From positions 1 to 33,411 of the forward strand of contig CAYYAQ010000051.1 of NCBI GenBank assembly GCA_964469555.1: 33,411 nt of DNA, in the 5' to 3' direction. The position numbers and the translations under genes were made by a program. The notes under the pieces were generated by a model, which ran no database searches, was not told the origin of the DNA, and saw only the letters and a list, made by a program, of their open reading frames with translations. Positions 1 through 8,292 of this stretch are shown here, one piece after another. This DNA comes from CAYYAQ01 sp964469555 (GTDB lineage: Bacteria; Planctomycetota; UBA1135; UBA2386). The first letter of the stretch is position 1; every line of letters begins with the position of its first letter.

Positions 1-652
1 TCTTGAGCGCACGGAACCGCCGCATGAGCTCCGTCGCCCGATCCCGTTCACCCGCCTGGCGAAGCAGGCCAAACAGCCGGTAGCACGCGGATTCGTGGTG
101 CGGGACCGCGGCGAGCGTCTTCTCGAGGTGGGTTCGAGCAATCTCGGGATCGGCATCGATCGACAGGATGCCGAGCTGGTAGTGCGCGTCGGCGTCGTCT
201 GGATCGATCTCCACCACGCGTTCGAAGTGCGCCCGAGCCTCATCGAACCTGGTCAGATGGCGGAGCAGCATACCCAGAGAGAAATGCGCGTGTGGACTCT
301 TCGGCGCCACGGCGATCACTCGCGCCAGCTCCTTCTCCGCCCGCACGTAGTAGACGTCGCTCTGTGCGTTGAGCAGGGCGATTCCGAGATTCAACCGGCC
401 GGGAACCCACTCGGGAGCCAACCCCACGACGGCCTCGAATTCCTTGATCGCCTCCACCGGCTGGAAGCGGTCCATCAGCCCCACGCCCCTGTTGAAGTGC
501 GTGAGGATCGCGTCGACATGCTCGTGTGGAATGGCCTTGACGCCGACACCTGATGTCGATGAGGCGCCGTTGTCCGTGGCCTCGTCGTCCGAACATCCCG
601 ACCCGACCGCGACAGCGATCAGCAGCGGGAGCAGGAACAGTCTTCGTAGCAT
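1..652 (-). CDS. TPR-repeat lipoprotein, C-terminus beyond window
   Basis: The reading frame starts at an ATG at 652 and runs off the left edge, so the C-terminus is missing. The N-terminus has an Arg pair, a hydrophobic stretch and a Cys at residue 20 (AVGSGC), which suggests a signal peptidase II lipoprotein signal, although GSGC is not an ideal lipobox. After an acidic/Ser-rich linker the protein reads as consecutive TPR-like helix pairs, with Gly/Ala/Tyr at spacings typical of the fold and phrases such as FNRGVGLMDR, HFSLGMLLRH and AHYQLGILSI. TPR proteins are protein-protein scaffolds; here it would sit in the periplasm, tethered to a membrane. It begins 18 bases after the stop of the upstream FG-GAP gene, with AGGAGG-like bases just before the ATG, so it is probably the last or a late gene of the envelope operon. 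The partner is unknown. Confidence 0.8.
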   Translation of the reverse strand, partial: MLRRLFLLPLLIAVAVGSGCSDDEATDNGASSTSGVGVKAIPHEHVDAILTHFNRGVGLMDRFQPVEAIKEFEAVVGLAPEWVPGRLNLGIALLNAQSDVYYVRAEKELARVIAVAPKSPHAHFSLGMLLRHLTRFDEARAHFERVVEIDPDDADAHYQLGILSIDADPEIARTHLEKTLAAVPHHESACYRLFGLLRQAGERDRATELMRRFRALK

Positions 653-670
653 GTGGAATCCCTCCTTTAT

Positions 671-2494
671 TCAGCGGGGCTCGATCGCCTGCGCGTGGTT
701 GGCGACGATGGAACCGGCCGCGACGTTGTCGATGCGACTCAGGAGGCCATCAGCCCAACGAACCAACAACTTATCGGCACGCTCTTCCTTTCCCAGGCCA
801 AACATAACCTCTGTGGAGTGCATCCCCATGAAGGTGACGTCTGCCCCGAACCAACGCACCTGATGCACCGCACCGACCACGAGTTCGATCCTCGCGCCGA
901 AGCACGCCACGGCAGGACCCCGCAACCGGACGGACAAGGACCGGTTCTGCACCACGGTCTCGTTGCGCAGAAGCAACGGCTGCCCGCGGTTGATCGCGAC
1001 CGCGAGGTCGATGTCGCCATCCCCGTCGAAGTCCGCCGCGGCCAGGCCACGAGCACAGTGCCGCCGCGCACAGGCATCGCCCACATCCGGAGCGATGTTC
1101 ACAAACCGCTTGCCGTCGTTCCAGAACAGGAACAGTGGTTCGGGAACCAGTTGCGTGTGGTCGGTCTTGTCTTCGAGCGTACTTCCATTGGCAACGGCGA
1201 TGTCGAGCCTGCCATCGAGGTCCAAATCGACCAAGGCGCTCCCCCATCCGATGGTGTTAATCGAGATCTCTCCGACCCGGAGCTGGCGCGTCTTGTCACG
1301 GTACTCGAAGCCCCCGCCGGGAAGCCGCACACTCAGGTAGAAGGCATTTTCCTGGGCGAGCCAGTGCGTGATGAACAGGTCCGGCAGGCCGTCGTACGCG
1401 TCGCTCATCGCGCCGATCTCGCCAACCGATAATCCCATCGATCCGCGTGGATCCGCGGTACCGGTGATCGCCGAGAGGTCCGCGTACTCTGCGACCACCG
1501 ATTCGTCATCGATGGGCGACCGGCCGAGGTTGCGGAAGAGGCGGTTGGTGGAGACGTCGTTGTTGACGTAGAGGTCGAGCCACCCGTCGCCATCCAGGTC
1601 GCACATGGTCGCACCAAGGCTGCGGCCATCCGGATCACTCACGCCACGCTGCACAGCGACATCCTCGAACGTACCGTTGCCACGGTTGCTGTAGAGTCGG
1701 TTTGGCACGGGGTCGAAGGAGTTCGGGTTCAGCGTGAATGGAATCGTCAGCACGCCGCCAACCGACTCCATCGAAAGGGCTTCACCGCTGAGTTCAACGT
1801 TGTAGTGGACGTAGTTGCAGACGTAGAAATCGAGATCGCCATCGCGATCGAAGTCACCCCAGGCGACGCCCGTCGACCACAGCGAATCGGCGACTCCGGC
1901 CTGCGCGGCGACGTCTTCGAACGTGCCGTCGCCCTGATTGCAGTAGAGGCGGTTTGGCCCCATGTTCGTCACGTAGAGATCGACGTCGCCGTCACCGTCG
2001 TAGTCGGCAAAGCTCGCGCCCATCCCGAATCCGGCAAGATCGCCGACGCCGGCGATCTTGGTCACGTCCACGAACTTGCCACCGTCGTTGCGAAACAAAC
2101 GGTTGCCACCTGACGGATCCGGCTTGCCGCCGATCGGTCCAGCGAAGTTGACGACGTAGAGATCAGGATCGCCATCGCCGTCGTAGTCGCCCCACGCGAT
2201 TCCTGAGCCAGTGTCCTCCGGCAGGGTTCGTAAGCGCTCGCCGGGTCCATGTCGCATGACGATGCCCACCGCCTTGGCCACGTCCCGCAAGCGGATCGGT
2301 GGCGCATCCGCACTGCCTACGTTCTTGAAGATCGAGGTGACGCCGACCGTCGGATCAACTAGATCCGTGTCGCGCGCGGCGCCGACCCACATCGCGACTC
2401 CGGTCAATCCCGCGAGACCCAGGACGGTCCCGCCCATCGACAGCCACACCTTCTGCTGGCGCGAAAGTCCTTTCTTCTTTGCCGCCGCGCTCAT
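671..2494 (-). CDS. CRTAC1-family FG-GAP/VCBS repeat protein with UnbV domain
   Basis: A protein of 607 residues. The start is the ATG at 2494, which overlaps the stop of the upstream cytochrome gene as ATGA; an in-frame extension further upstream reads as a shadow of that gene. The N-terminus is Lys-rich followed by one hydrophobic helix (about residues 15-36), so it is either a signal anchor or an uncleaved signal. The body is a beta-propeller built of FG-GAP/VCBS units, each with a calcium-binding acidic loop of the type DYDGDGDPD, DYDGDGDVD, DFDRDGDLD, DLDGDGWLD, DLDLDGRLD and DFDGDGDID followed by LYV or similar. The last ~80 residues (RLRGP..GARIEL...FGLGKEE..LLVRWADG) match the ASPIC/UnbV domain. 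The family is extracytoplasmic and binds calcium; no substrate is established for this subgroup. It is the second such protein in the operon, and the two sit on either side of the haem protein. Confidence 0.88.
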   Translation of the reverse strand: MSAAAKKKGLSRQQKVWLSMGGTVLGLAGLTGVAMWVGAARDTDLVDPTVGVTSIFKNVGSADAPPIRLRDVAKAVGIVMRHGPGERLRTLPEDTGSGIAWGDYDGDGDPDLYVVNFAGPIGGKPDPSGGNRLFRNDGGKFVDVTKIAGVGDLAGFGMGASFADYDGDGDVDLYVTNMGPNRLYCNQGDGTFEDVAAQAGVADSLWSTGVAWGDFDRDGDLDFYVCNYVHYNVELSGEALSMESVGGVLTIPFTLNPNSFDPVPNRLYSNRGNGTFEDVAVQRGVSDPDGRSLGATMCDLDGDGWLDLYVNNDVSTNRLFRNLGRSPIDDESVVAEYADLSAITGTADPRGSMGLSVGEIGAMSDAYDGLPDLFITHWLAQENAFYLSVRLPGGGFEYRDKTRQLRVGEISINTIGWGSALVDLDLDGRLDIAVANGSTLEDKTDHTQLVPEPLFLFWNDGKRFVNIAPDVGDACARRHCARGLAAADFDGDGDIDLAVAINRGQPLLLRNETVVQNRSLSVRLRGPAVACFGARIELVVGAVHQVRWFGADVTFMGMHSTEVMFGLGKEERADKLLVRWADGLLSRIDNVAAGSIVANHAQAIEPR

Positions 2495-4575
2495 CGGCCG
2501 ATGATCGAGACTCGCTTCTCCGCCGAGGTCTGCGTGACTGTCCGCTGATAGACGCCGGACTCCTTCTCCATGTCGGGAACCACGAGATCGAGAAACTCCT
2601 GGCGGTAGCGGCGGAAGTTGAGATCTGCCTTGATGGTCAGTTCGCCGCTCGCACCCTCCGGCACCTTGAACTTGTAGGTGTGCGTATCGCTGTAGCGCGG
2701 GAAGACCACGCGCTGACCCTTGCCCCCGGCCTTCTTCCACAGTTCGTGCCTCACGAGGGGATTGCCGTGCTCGTCCTGCGGCTCGCCCTCGAAGACCATG
2801 GTGCCCTTGCTACGCGAGTTGCCGACCGCGTGCTCGCTCCCGGGCCGGTCTTGGATGCGCCGGGTCACCGGGTCGATGCCACCCCACTCGAAGACCGCCT
2901 GGCCCGCGTCGTCCAACACACGCATGTGCACCCAGGCGCGCACGAAGTCGAGCGGACCGGTAGTGAAGTTGTGGCCGACCTTGCGGTTGGTCACCGTGAC
3001 CCGCAACGTGACCTCCTCGCCCGTTCGGACACTCTTGGGCGCGATCACCCGCAACGAGGCCACGGGACCTTTCGGCCACAGATCAGCGATCTCCGGCAGG
3101 ACCGTTTCCCCCCGCATCCACTCCTTGGTTAATTCCACGTGCTTTCGCCAGTTGGGAAGGTCGAGAACCTCGGGCATCAGGAAGTTCGTCCCGATCATGC
3201 CGTGGTGACGGTGCGCGCGATCTTGCGCCGACCGCCGCAGATCACCGTCCTCACCGCGACCCGGATCGTCCGAGGCAACGAGCCGCATGTGACAGTCGCG
3301 GCAACTGAGATCGGATTCCGGGTGGTCCACGTCGTGCCAGTGACTCTTGCGCCATTCGTCGTATTGGTTCTGACCAGGGCTGACGCCAAAACGGTTGAGC
3401 GCCTCCGGGATGAACTGCTTGTGGCAGGCACCACAGAATTCCGGGGTGCGCAGCACGTTGCGGTCGTAGTCGAGCAGGTGCTGCCGGGGGTAGGCACGGA
3501 TCAGGAAGTCGGAGACGAACTTGCGCCAGCCCTTCGTGTTCTCGAACGCGTACTTCTTCGGCGGCGTGAACACGTAGTCCGCGTTGCCGCGCTCGTCCAC
3601 CTCCGAGATGCAATGGCAGGCAATGCAGGAGTTGCCCTCCTGCATGCCGGGCGCGGCGAGATCCTGGTTGTGGAGGTCCTTGGCTCCGGCGAACAGCGAG
3701 ATCGGATCGTGACAGCCGGCGCAGTAGCGCGTCTCGGCCGCCTCGCGCTCCTCCGCGAAGTTTTTTTGCACCTGCCGGAATGGCGGGTTCATCGCCGCGA
3801 AACGGTGCGCACTCGGCAACCACTCCGATAGAATTTGCTCGTGACAGCCCGACGTACCGCACGATTCGGAGTGCGCCATCGCGTCCGGCTTGACCAACTT
3901 GCCGCTCGCGGTTCTCGCGTAGCTCGGCGCAAAGAGCGAGCCGCGGTACTCGTCGAAATTCTGAGCGTACTTGGGCAGGCTGTAGCCTGCCGGCGCGTCG
4001 AACTCCACTTCATCCACGGGCCAGAGCAGCGAGCCGAGGACGACCAGCGCGACACCGCCCAGGATCCCACCGGAGACCCGCCCGAAAAAACCGCGAACTG
4101 CGACGGTGAAGTCCGGGCTCTTCTGTGCCGCGGGACTGCGCCGTGCATAGGCCAGGGCGACGTGACCGACGAGCAGGGGGCCGGTCGCGATACCAGTCAC
4201 CAGGTGTACGAAATCCCATCCCACGGTGAGCTCGGGCCCGGCGGCCGCCTGCCACGTGACGACGATGCCGCTGACCACGCAGACGACCACGACCATCATC
4301 AGGGCGTAGCCGAGCACCATGACCGCGGTCAGTTTCTGGCGGTACCACTTCAGGAAGTGACGCGTCTGGTAGAAGCTGTACGGCAGCAGAAGCACGATCC
4401 CGGCGACCGAGTGCAGGATGACCTGGATCTGCGACGCGATCGAGAACGGCGCCACGTAGATCCACAGGCCGGTGATCGCTTCGATTAACAGAAACGCGGT
4501 GACACAGACAGCCAGCGGCGAAGCCCAACCACGGCGCGCGAGTTCGAGAGGTCCGATGCTCTCCGGTGTGCTCAC
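2491..4575 (-). CDS. Membrane-anchored multihaem c-type cytochrome
   Basis: A 694-residue protein. The chosen start is GTG at 4575, preceded by GAGGAG eight bases upstream and overlapping the upstream stop as GTGA. The first ~190 residues contain four hydrophobic helices (about 20-42, 50-68, 83-106, 122-143) and a fifth at 168-186. Histidines at 55, 73, 124 and 138 could bind b-type haem, though only 124/138 have the classic 14-residue spacing. The rest should be periplasmic and resembles cytochrome c554-type multihaem proteins. Four canonical haem sites are CAGCH (285-289), CIACH (317-321), CGACH (381-385) and CRDCH (425-429). A fifth, CGTSGCH (239-245), has four residues between the cysteines (CX4CH). 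After the haem domain comes a beta-rich C-terminal region. The architecture suggests electron transfer between the quinone pool and a periplasmic substrate or partner. The substrate cannot be read from sequence. Confidence 0.85.
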   Translation of the reverse strand: MSTPESIGPLELARRGWASPLAVCVTAFLLIEAITGLWIYVAPFSIASQIQVILHSVAGIVLLLPYSFYQTRHFLKWYRQKLTAVMVLGYALMMVVVVCVVSGIVVTWQAAAGPELTVGWDFVHLVTGIATGPLLVGHVALAYARRSPAAQKSPDFTVAVRGFFGRVSGGILGGVALVVLGSLLWPVDEVEFDAPAGYSLPKYAQNFDEYRGSLFAPSYARTASGKLVKPDAMAHSESCGTSGCHEQILSEWLPSAHRFAAMNPPFRQVQKNFAEEREAAETRYCAGCHDPISLFAGAKDLHNQDLAAPGMQEGNSCIACHCISEVDERGNADYVFTPPKKYAFENTKGWRKFVSDFLIRAYPRQHLLDYDRNVLRTPEFCGACHKQFIPEALNRFGVSPGQNQYDEWRKSHWHDVDHPESDLSCRDCHMRLVASDDPGRGEDGDLRRSAQDRAHRHHGMIGTNFLMPEVLDLPNWRKHVELTKEWMRGETVLPEIADLWPKGPVASLRVIAPKSVRTGEEVTLRVTVTNRKVGHNFTTGPLDFVRAWVHMRVLDDAGQAVFEWGGIDPVTRRIQDRPGSEHAVGNSRSKGTMVFEGEPQDEHGNPLVRHELWKKAGGKGQRVVFPRYSDTHTYKFKVPEGASGELTIKADLNFRRYRQEFLDLVVPDMEKESGVYQRTVTQTSAEKRVSIIGR

Positions 4576-6308
4576 TTGATCGGCTCCTCGATCACGACCA
4601 GGAAACCAGCCTTCACCTGGTGTTCGGAACGCTTCCCGCCCGGCCACCGGATCTCCACCTTCCCCTTCTTCGCCTGGGTGCCGAGGCCGAAGTGAAGGGT
4701 CGGGTCGCTGCTGCTCAGATACGAACTCGCGAACCGGACCTCGGACCGGAAGGAATGCTCGCCAATCCGGACGTGCACCTTGGCACCGATCGCGTGCGTG
4801 TTCGGCGGGCTTCCGCGAAGCCTGATCGCCACCCAACGATCGTTGCGCGGGAGTTCGTTGCGCAACAACCGCGCCCGGCCGCCGGAGTTCGCGACCAGGA
4901 TGTCGATATCGCCGTCGTTGTCGAAGTCCCCGAAGGCGCCCCCGCGGCTGACCCGTTTCTTGGTGAAACAAGTCCCGGACGTCTTCGCCACGTTGCGGTA
5001 GTTGCCCTCGGCATCGCCGACAAAGAGCATGTTTTGCTGCGGGTAGGTGATGCTCTGCGAAAATCCCTCGACGTAGTCGACGACGTGTCCGTTGGCGACG
5101 AAGCAATCGAGGCGACCGTCGTGGTTGAAGTCGGCAAACCGCGTGGCCCAGCCGACGTGGCGGTAGTTGTCCTTGTCGAGACCGATGGCCCGCGTCTCGT
5201 CCTTGAACTCCATGTTCCCCTGGTTGAGGTACATGTTGTTGAACTCGAAGATCATGTTGGTCACGTAGAGATCGGGCCGGCCGTCTCCGTTCGCGTCGGC
5301 TATGTCCACTCCCATCGCAGCTGTCTCCGCTCCGTCGGGGTCGTAGGCGACGCCCGCCTCGAGAGCGATCTCGACGAACTTCCCACCGTCATTCCGGTAC
5401 AGGAAGTTCTCCGTCGCGTCGTTGGCGACGAACAGATCTTGATCGCCGTCGCCGTCCAGATCGCAGGCGACGACCGTCAGTCCCTTGCCGCCGTCGCGCA
5501 GGCCGGTCTCCGACGTGACATCCGTGAAGCTGCCTTTACCGTCATTGCGGAAGAGCACGTCATCTTCGGCTTCGTAGTCCCGCGGCCCGGGAAAGAACCG
5601 AAAGCCCTTGCGCTTGGAGTGGGACGACGCGTGGACGTCCTTCATCCCCGGCGTGTACTTGACGTAGTTGGCGACGTAGAGATCGAGATCACCATCGCCG
5701 TCGTAGTCGAAGAACACGGCGCCACCGCCCCAGTGCGCATCGCCGGTGCCCGAACTCGCCGTCACATCCTCGAATGTCCCATCGCCCTGATTGCGGTAGA
5801 GGAGGTTCTTGCCGTAGTTCGTGATGTAGAGATCGACGAAGCCATCGCCATCGAAATCCCCGCACGCACAGCCCTGGCCGTAGGAAACCGCCGTGATTCC
5901 CGCCGCCTTGGTCACGTTCTCGAACGTGCCGTCCTTGTTGTTGTGGAAGAGGGCGTGATGAGTCTGCTTCTCCTTCGACGGGTGTCCCTTCGCATCGAGA
6001 TACGTGCCATTGACCATGAAGGCATCGAGCCACCCATCGTTGTCGTAGTCGAAGAGCGCGCATCCGCTGCCGGTCGTCATCAAGATGCTCTCGAGCTGCT
6101 TGGCACCGTAGTTGTGCCGAAACCAGAGCTTGGATTCCTTGGTCACGTCTTTGAACTTCGGCGGCACGCTCTCCTGTGCCGGCAGCGTCACAGCACCGAG
6201 AAGGCACACGAACATCCCCAACGTGGTCGCCAATGTGATCGCACATGCGATCACACCTGCGCTGGATGAACTACTTGCCGTAGTAGACGAACATGAGGAA
6301 CAATGCAT
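4572..6308 (-). CDS. CRTAC1-family FG-GAP/VCBS repeat protein with UnbV domain
   Basis: Second member of the family in this operon. The stop at 4572 is firm; the start is not. ATG at 6308 has a GGGAAGAG stretch upstream and overlaps the porin gene by 38 bases. ATG at 6341, GTG at 6254 and ATG at 6215 are alternatives. Any of these leaves a hydrophobic export segment (IACAITLATTLGMFVCLLGA) ending near LPAQ, so the protein is exported. The mature part is a run of FG-GAP propeller units with calcium loops such as DYDNDGWLD, DFDGDGFVD, DYDGDGDLD, DLDGDGDQD, DANGDGRPD, DFNHDGRLD and DFDNDGDID. It ends in an ASPIC/UnbV domain (HFGLGTQAKKGKVEIRWPGG). It differs from the downstream copy in its N-terminal region and loop sequences, so it is a diverged paralogue and not a recent duplicate. 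It is likely translationally coupled to the porin and to the cytochrome that follows. Confidence 0.85.
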   Translation of the reverse strand: MHCSSCSSTTASSSSSAGVIACAITLATTLGMFVCLLGAVTLPAQESVPPKFKDVTKESKLWFRHNYGAKQLESILMTTGSGCALFDYDNDGWLDAFMVNGTYLDAKGHPSKEKQTHHALFHNNKDGTFENVTKAAGITAVSYGQGCACGDFDGDGFVDLYITNYGKNLLYRNQGDGTFEDVTASSGTGDAHWGGGAVFFDYDGDGDLDLYVANYVKYTPGMKDVHASSHSKRKGFRFFPGPRDYEAEDDVLFRNDGKGSFTDVTSETGLRDGGKGLTVVACDLDGDGDQDLFVANDATENFLYRNDGGKFVEIALEAGVAYDPDGAETAAMGVDIADANGDGRPDLYVTNMIFEFNNMYLNQGNMEFKDETRAIGLDKDNYRHVGWATRFADFNHDGRLDCFVANGHVVDYVEGFSQSITYPQQNMLFVGDAEGNYRNVAKTSGTCFTKKRVSRGGAFGDFDNDGDIDILVANSGGRARLLRNELPRNDRWVAIRLRGSPPNTHAIGAKVHVRIGEHSFRSEVRFASSYLSSSDPTLHFGLGTQAKKGKVEIRWPGGKRSEHQVKAGFLVVIEEPIK

Positions 6309-7551
6309 CAGTTTCTCTTCCCATGGAGTTGTTGAGTTCATGGCGGTAGTCCAGCACCACGCTCGTGGCCGTCGTGAGGGAATAGGTGATCTCGACGATC
6401 ACCGCGGTGTCATCCGATTCCGTCGTCGCCGTATCGCGGACAACCGACTCGTACTGGCACGCAAGTCGCCAGTCCTCGTAATCGGGAACGACCCAATCCA
6501 AGTACAACCGCGTACCGAGGACGTCCGCGGTCTTGCCCAACGGCTTCCCACCGACCTTCACGAACCGCGCGTCACTGCGGAACCCGTCCTGCCCGTACGT
6601 CACCTGCCCACCTAACATGAGGTAGGTACCGTGCTTGTAGAACAAATCGAGGCTGAGCCGCCGGCGTGAGATCGATACGGGGCTCAGGAGCGTGGCCGCT
6701 CGCAAAACGGGCAGGTCGCCGTAGAGAAAGGACAGGCCGTACTGCAGATCCCAATACGTCGGTGTGCCGACGCGGCCGGTGACGAGGTAGCTCGAGCGTT
6801 CGGATCCCTCGAGGAAGTGGGGCGAGTGCAGCGCCTCGCCGGAGCCGATCGTAGTCGCGACCTCCCAATCGTACTCGCCGATCGGCCCCTTGACGTCTAC
6901 GCCCCAGTCCCACTTGAGGCCGAGGTCCGTCGCTTCGAGCGGAAGGATGAATCGCTGCCGCGGCGCGAGCACCGGATTGACGCCGTAGGGGATGACGAAC
7001 TGGCCGACACGTAGCGTTAGCCGGTCGACATTGCCCGGTTGGAAACGCACCCAGAAGTCCTGCGGTGCGAACTTGACGATGTCCGGATCGTGGCGGGACT
7101 CCATCGGGTCGTACAAGAAGCGCGGATGCAATCCCACGGCGTCCAGGGGCAGCCAGTCGCCGAGCACGTTCTTGTTGATCCAAGACGAGTCGGCAAACGT
7201 GTGGACGTAGTCAAGGCCCAAGTATGAACCCGGCGGACGAGGAGAGAGATCCGCGTGATCGAGATCCATGTTGCCGATCGGCACGTTCATCATCCCGTCG
7301 TCCGAGTGGAACCCCGAGACGACGAACTCCTTGAAGAGGAAGGACCGACCAGGACTCTCGTCATCCTCATCGTCCCACTCCTGGTCTCCGGGATCCTGCG
7401 GCGCCATCCTCGCGGTCGACCGATACGCGCTCGTCGGAGGCTCGGAAGCCACGCAACCGGTGACTGCAAGCAGGAGGGCCAAGAAGGGGAATACCGACAA
7501 GGACCGGCCCCAAACTGCGCCGACCCGTGGGGACTGGCATGACGCCTGCAT
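6271..7551 (-). CDS. Porin-like outer-membrane beta-barrel lipoprotein
   Basis: The protein has 426 residues if it starts at the ATG at 7551. This start places a basic N-terminus and a hydrophobic core before a lipobox ending in Cys33 (LAVTGC). Longer in-frame starts exist but add sequence that does not look like protein. After an acidic Ser/Asp-rich linker the chain shows alternating amphipathic strands rich in Tyr, Trp, Phe and Asp, for example LTLRVGQFVIPYGVNP, GPIGEYDWEVATTIG, YWDLQYGLSFLYGD and TRLYLDWVVPDYEDWRL. It ends VYYGK. The pattern resembles phosphate-selective porin O/P-type barrels, but the match is structural style and not a family motif. It is the first gene of the minus-strand operon that continues into the FG-GAP and cytochrome genes, so it may supply the outer-membrane passage for that system. 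A lipid anchor on a barrel is unusual. Confidence 0.65.
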   Translation of the reverse strand: MQASCQSPRVGAVWGRSLSVFPFLALLLAVTGCVASEPPTSAYRSTARMAPQDPGDQEWDDEDDESPGRSFLFKEFVVSGFHSDDGMMNVPIGNMDLDHADLSPRPPGSYLGLDYVHTFADSSWINKNVLGDWLPLDAVGLHPRFLYDPMESRHDPDIVKFAPQDFWVRFQPGNVDRLTLRVGQFVIPYGVNPVLAPRQRFILPLEATDLGLKWDWGVDVKGPIGEYDWEVATTIGSGEALHSPHFLEGSERSSYLVTGRVGTPTYWDLQYGLSFLYGDLPVLRAATLLSPVSISRRRLSLDLFYKHGTYLMLGGQVTYGQDGFRSDARFVKVGGKPLGKTADVLGTRLYLDWVVPDYEDWRLACQYESVVRDTATTESDDTAVIVEITYSLTTATSVVLDYRHELNNSMGRETDALFLMFVYYGK

Positions 7552-7957
7552 GGATGGAATCAGATCATCAGCCACGGGCCAAGTCGCTGCTTGTGTTGAG
7601 GAAAGTACGTGTTGAGGAAGGTAAGAGGACATCATCCCAATCGCGAATGCGTCAGGGTGCACGCGGGCTCCGGCCAAACGAATCTCGGCAGAGTGTAGCG
7701 CGCACATACGGAACCAACACATCGTATCACACGCGTCGTGCGGGGATTGCGAACGTGTAGCACGTACCCGTAAGGGTAAGAGTTCATGGCAAGACAGGCT
7801 GCGATGACACTGAACCTCTCGCTCAGTCCAGCCACGCTCGGTGGCATCTTCGTCCTCGGGCTTCACGCTTTCATCCCCGGTCAATTCGTCACCGTCAAGC
7901 GCGCCTGGGACCGACCCTCCAACATCCGATACAACGACGTCTGAGGGATCGATCACG
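7552..7957. other. Intergenic region upstream of the porin-led operon
   Basis: No convincing gene is visible here. The stretch lies between divergent units and should hold the promoter of the minus-strand envelope operon. It contains an 11-base direct repeat (7593-7619, listed separately) and a short inverted repeat TACCC-gtaa-GGGTA at 7765-7778. Frames across it are broken or read as low-complexity Ser/Thr/Asp/Glu sequence on either strand, which may be worn remains of an older gene. Confidence 0.5.
7593..7619. repeat. 11-bp direct repeat, possible operator
   Basis: GTGTTGAGGAA occurs at 7593-7603 and again at 7609-7619, separated by AGTAC, giving a 16-base period. It lies about 40-70 bases upstream of the predicted ATG of the porin gene at 7551. 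Paired direct repeats with this spacing are typical of tandem response-regulator sites, but no particular regulator can be named. Confidence 0.4.
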
Positions 7958-8233
7958 CGTGCACACAATGTCAGCGCCGATCCGAAGAGTGGTTTCCTGT
8001 ACTATAGCGGGAGCAACCAGGGCGCCGCGATCTGCGATGCCAGGACGAACCCTCGCAATCCCAAGCTCGTGGCGACTTGGCGGACGAACTACGTTGATGA
8101 CATCTGCGCCCGGCGCGGTCGCGCATACTTCGCCCTGGGTCGAACCTATCAGGTCCGCATCCTGAACGCGTCCAATCCGCTGAGTCTGAAGAGAGCATCG
8201 GCGTTCCAAACTGCAAGCCTCTGCCATCGGGAT
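7958..8233 (+). pseudogene. Fragment of a choice-of-anchor B (LVIVD-type) protein
   Basis: About 92 residues in one frame resemble the central part of choice-of-anchor B family proteins: AHNVSADPKSGFLYYSGSNQ, then DARTNPRNPKLVATW, then NYVDDI. These echo the family pattern of saHNi..d..tGfaYl.Gsn, followed by dis.P..P.l.g.w and gY.HD. Full family members are several hundred residues long and exported. Here there is no signal peptide or recognisable upstream family sequence, and the similarity stops before the frame ends near 8296. The segment is best read as a decayed remnant. It could instead be part of a small hypothetical protein starting near 7841. Confidence 0.5.
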
Positions 8234-8292
8234 GATGCACCAGTGATTCAAATCAAGCCTCCAATCACCAATGACGCCGGCGGGAACGGGGT

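Noticed and set aside
4566..6269. Long plus-strand open frame (567 codons) opposite the FG-GAP gene
   Set aside because: It is the mirror of repeated acidic calcium loops in G+C-rich DNA, giving Val/Glu/Ile-rich low-complexity sequence with no domain; the minus-strand gene has clear family motifs.
7765..7778. Short inverted repeat TACCC-gtaa-GGGTA
   Set aside because: Five-base arms are too short to claim as an operator or terminator, and no T-tract follows.
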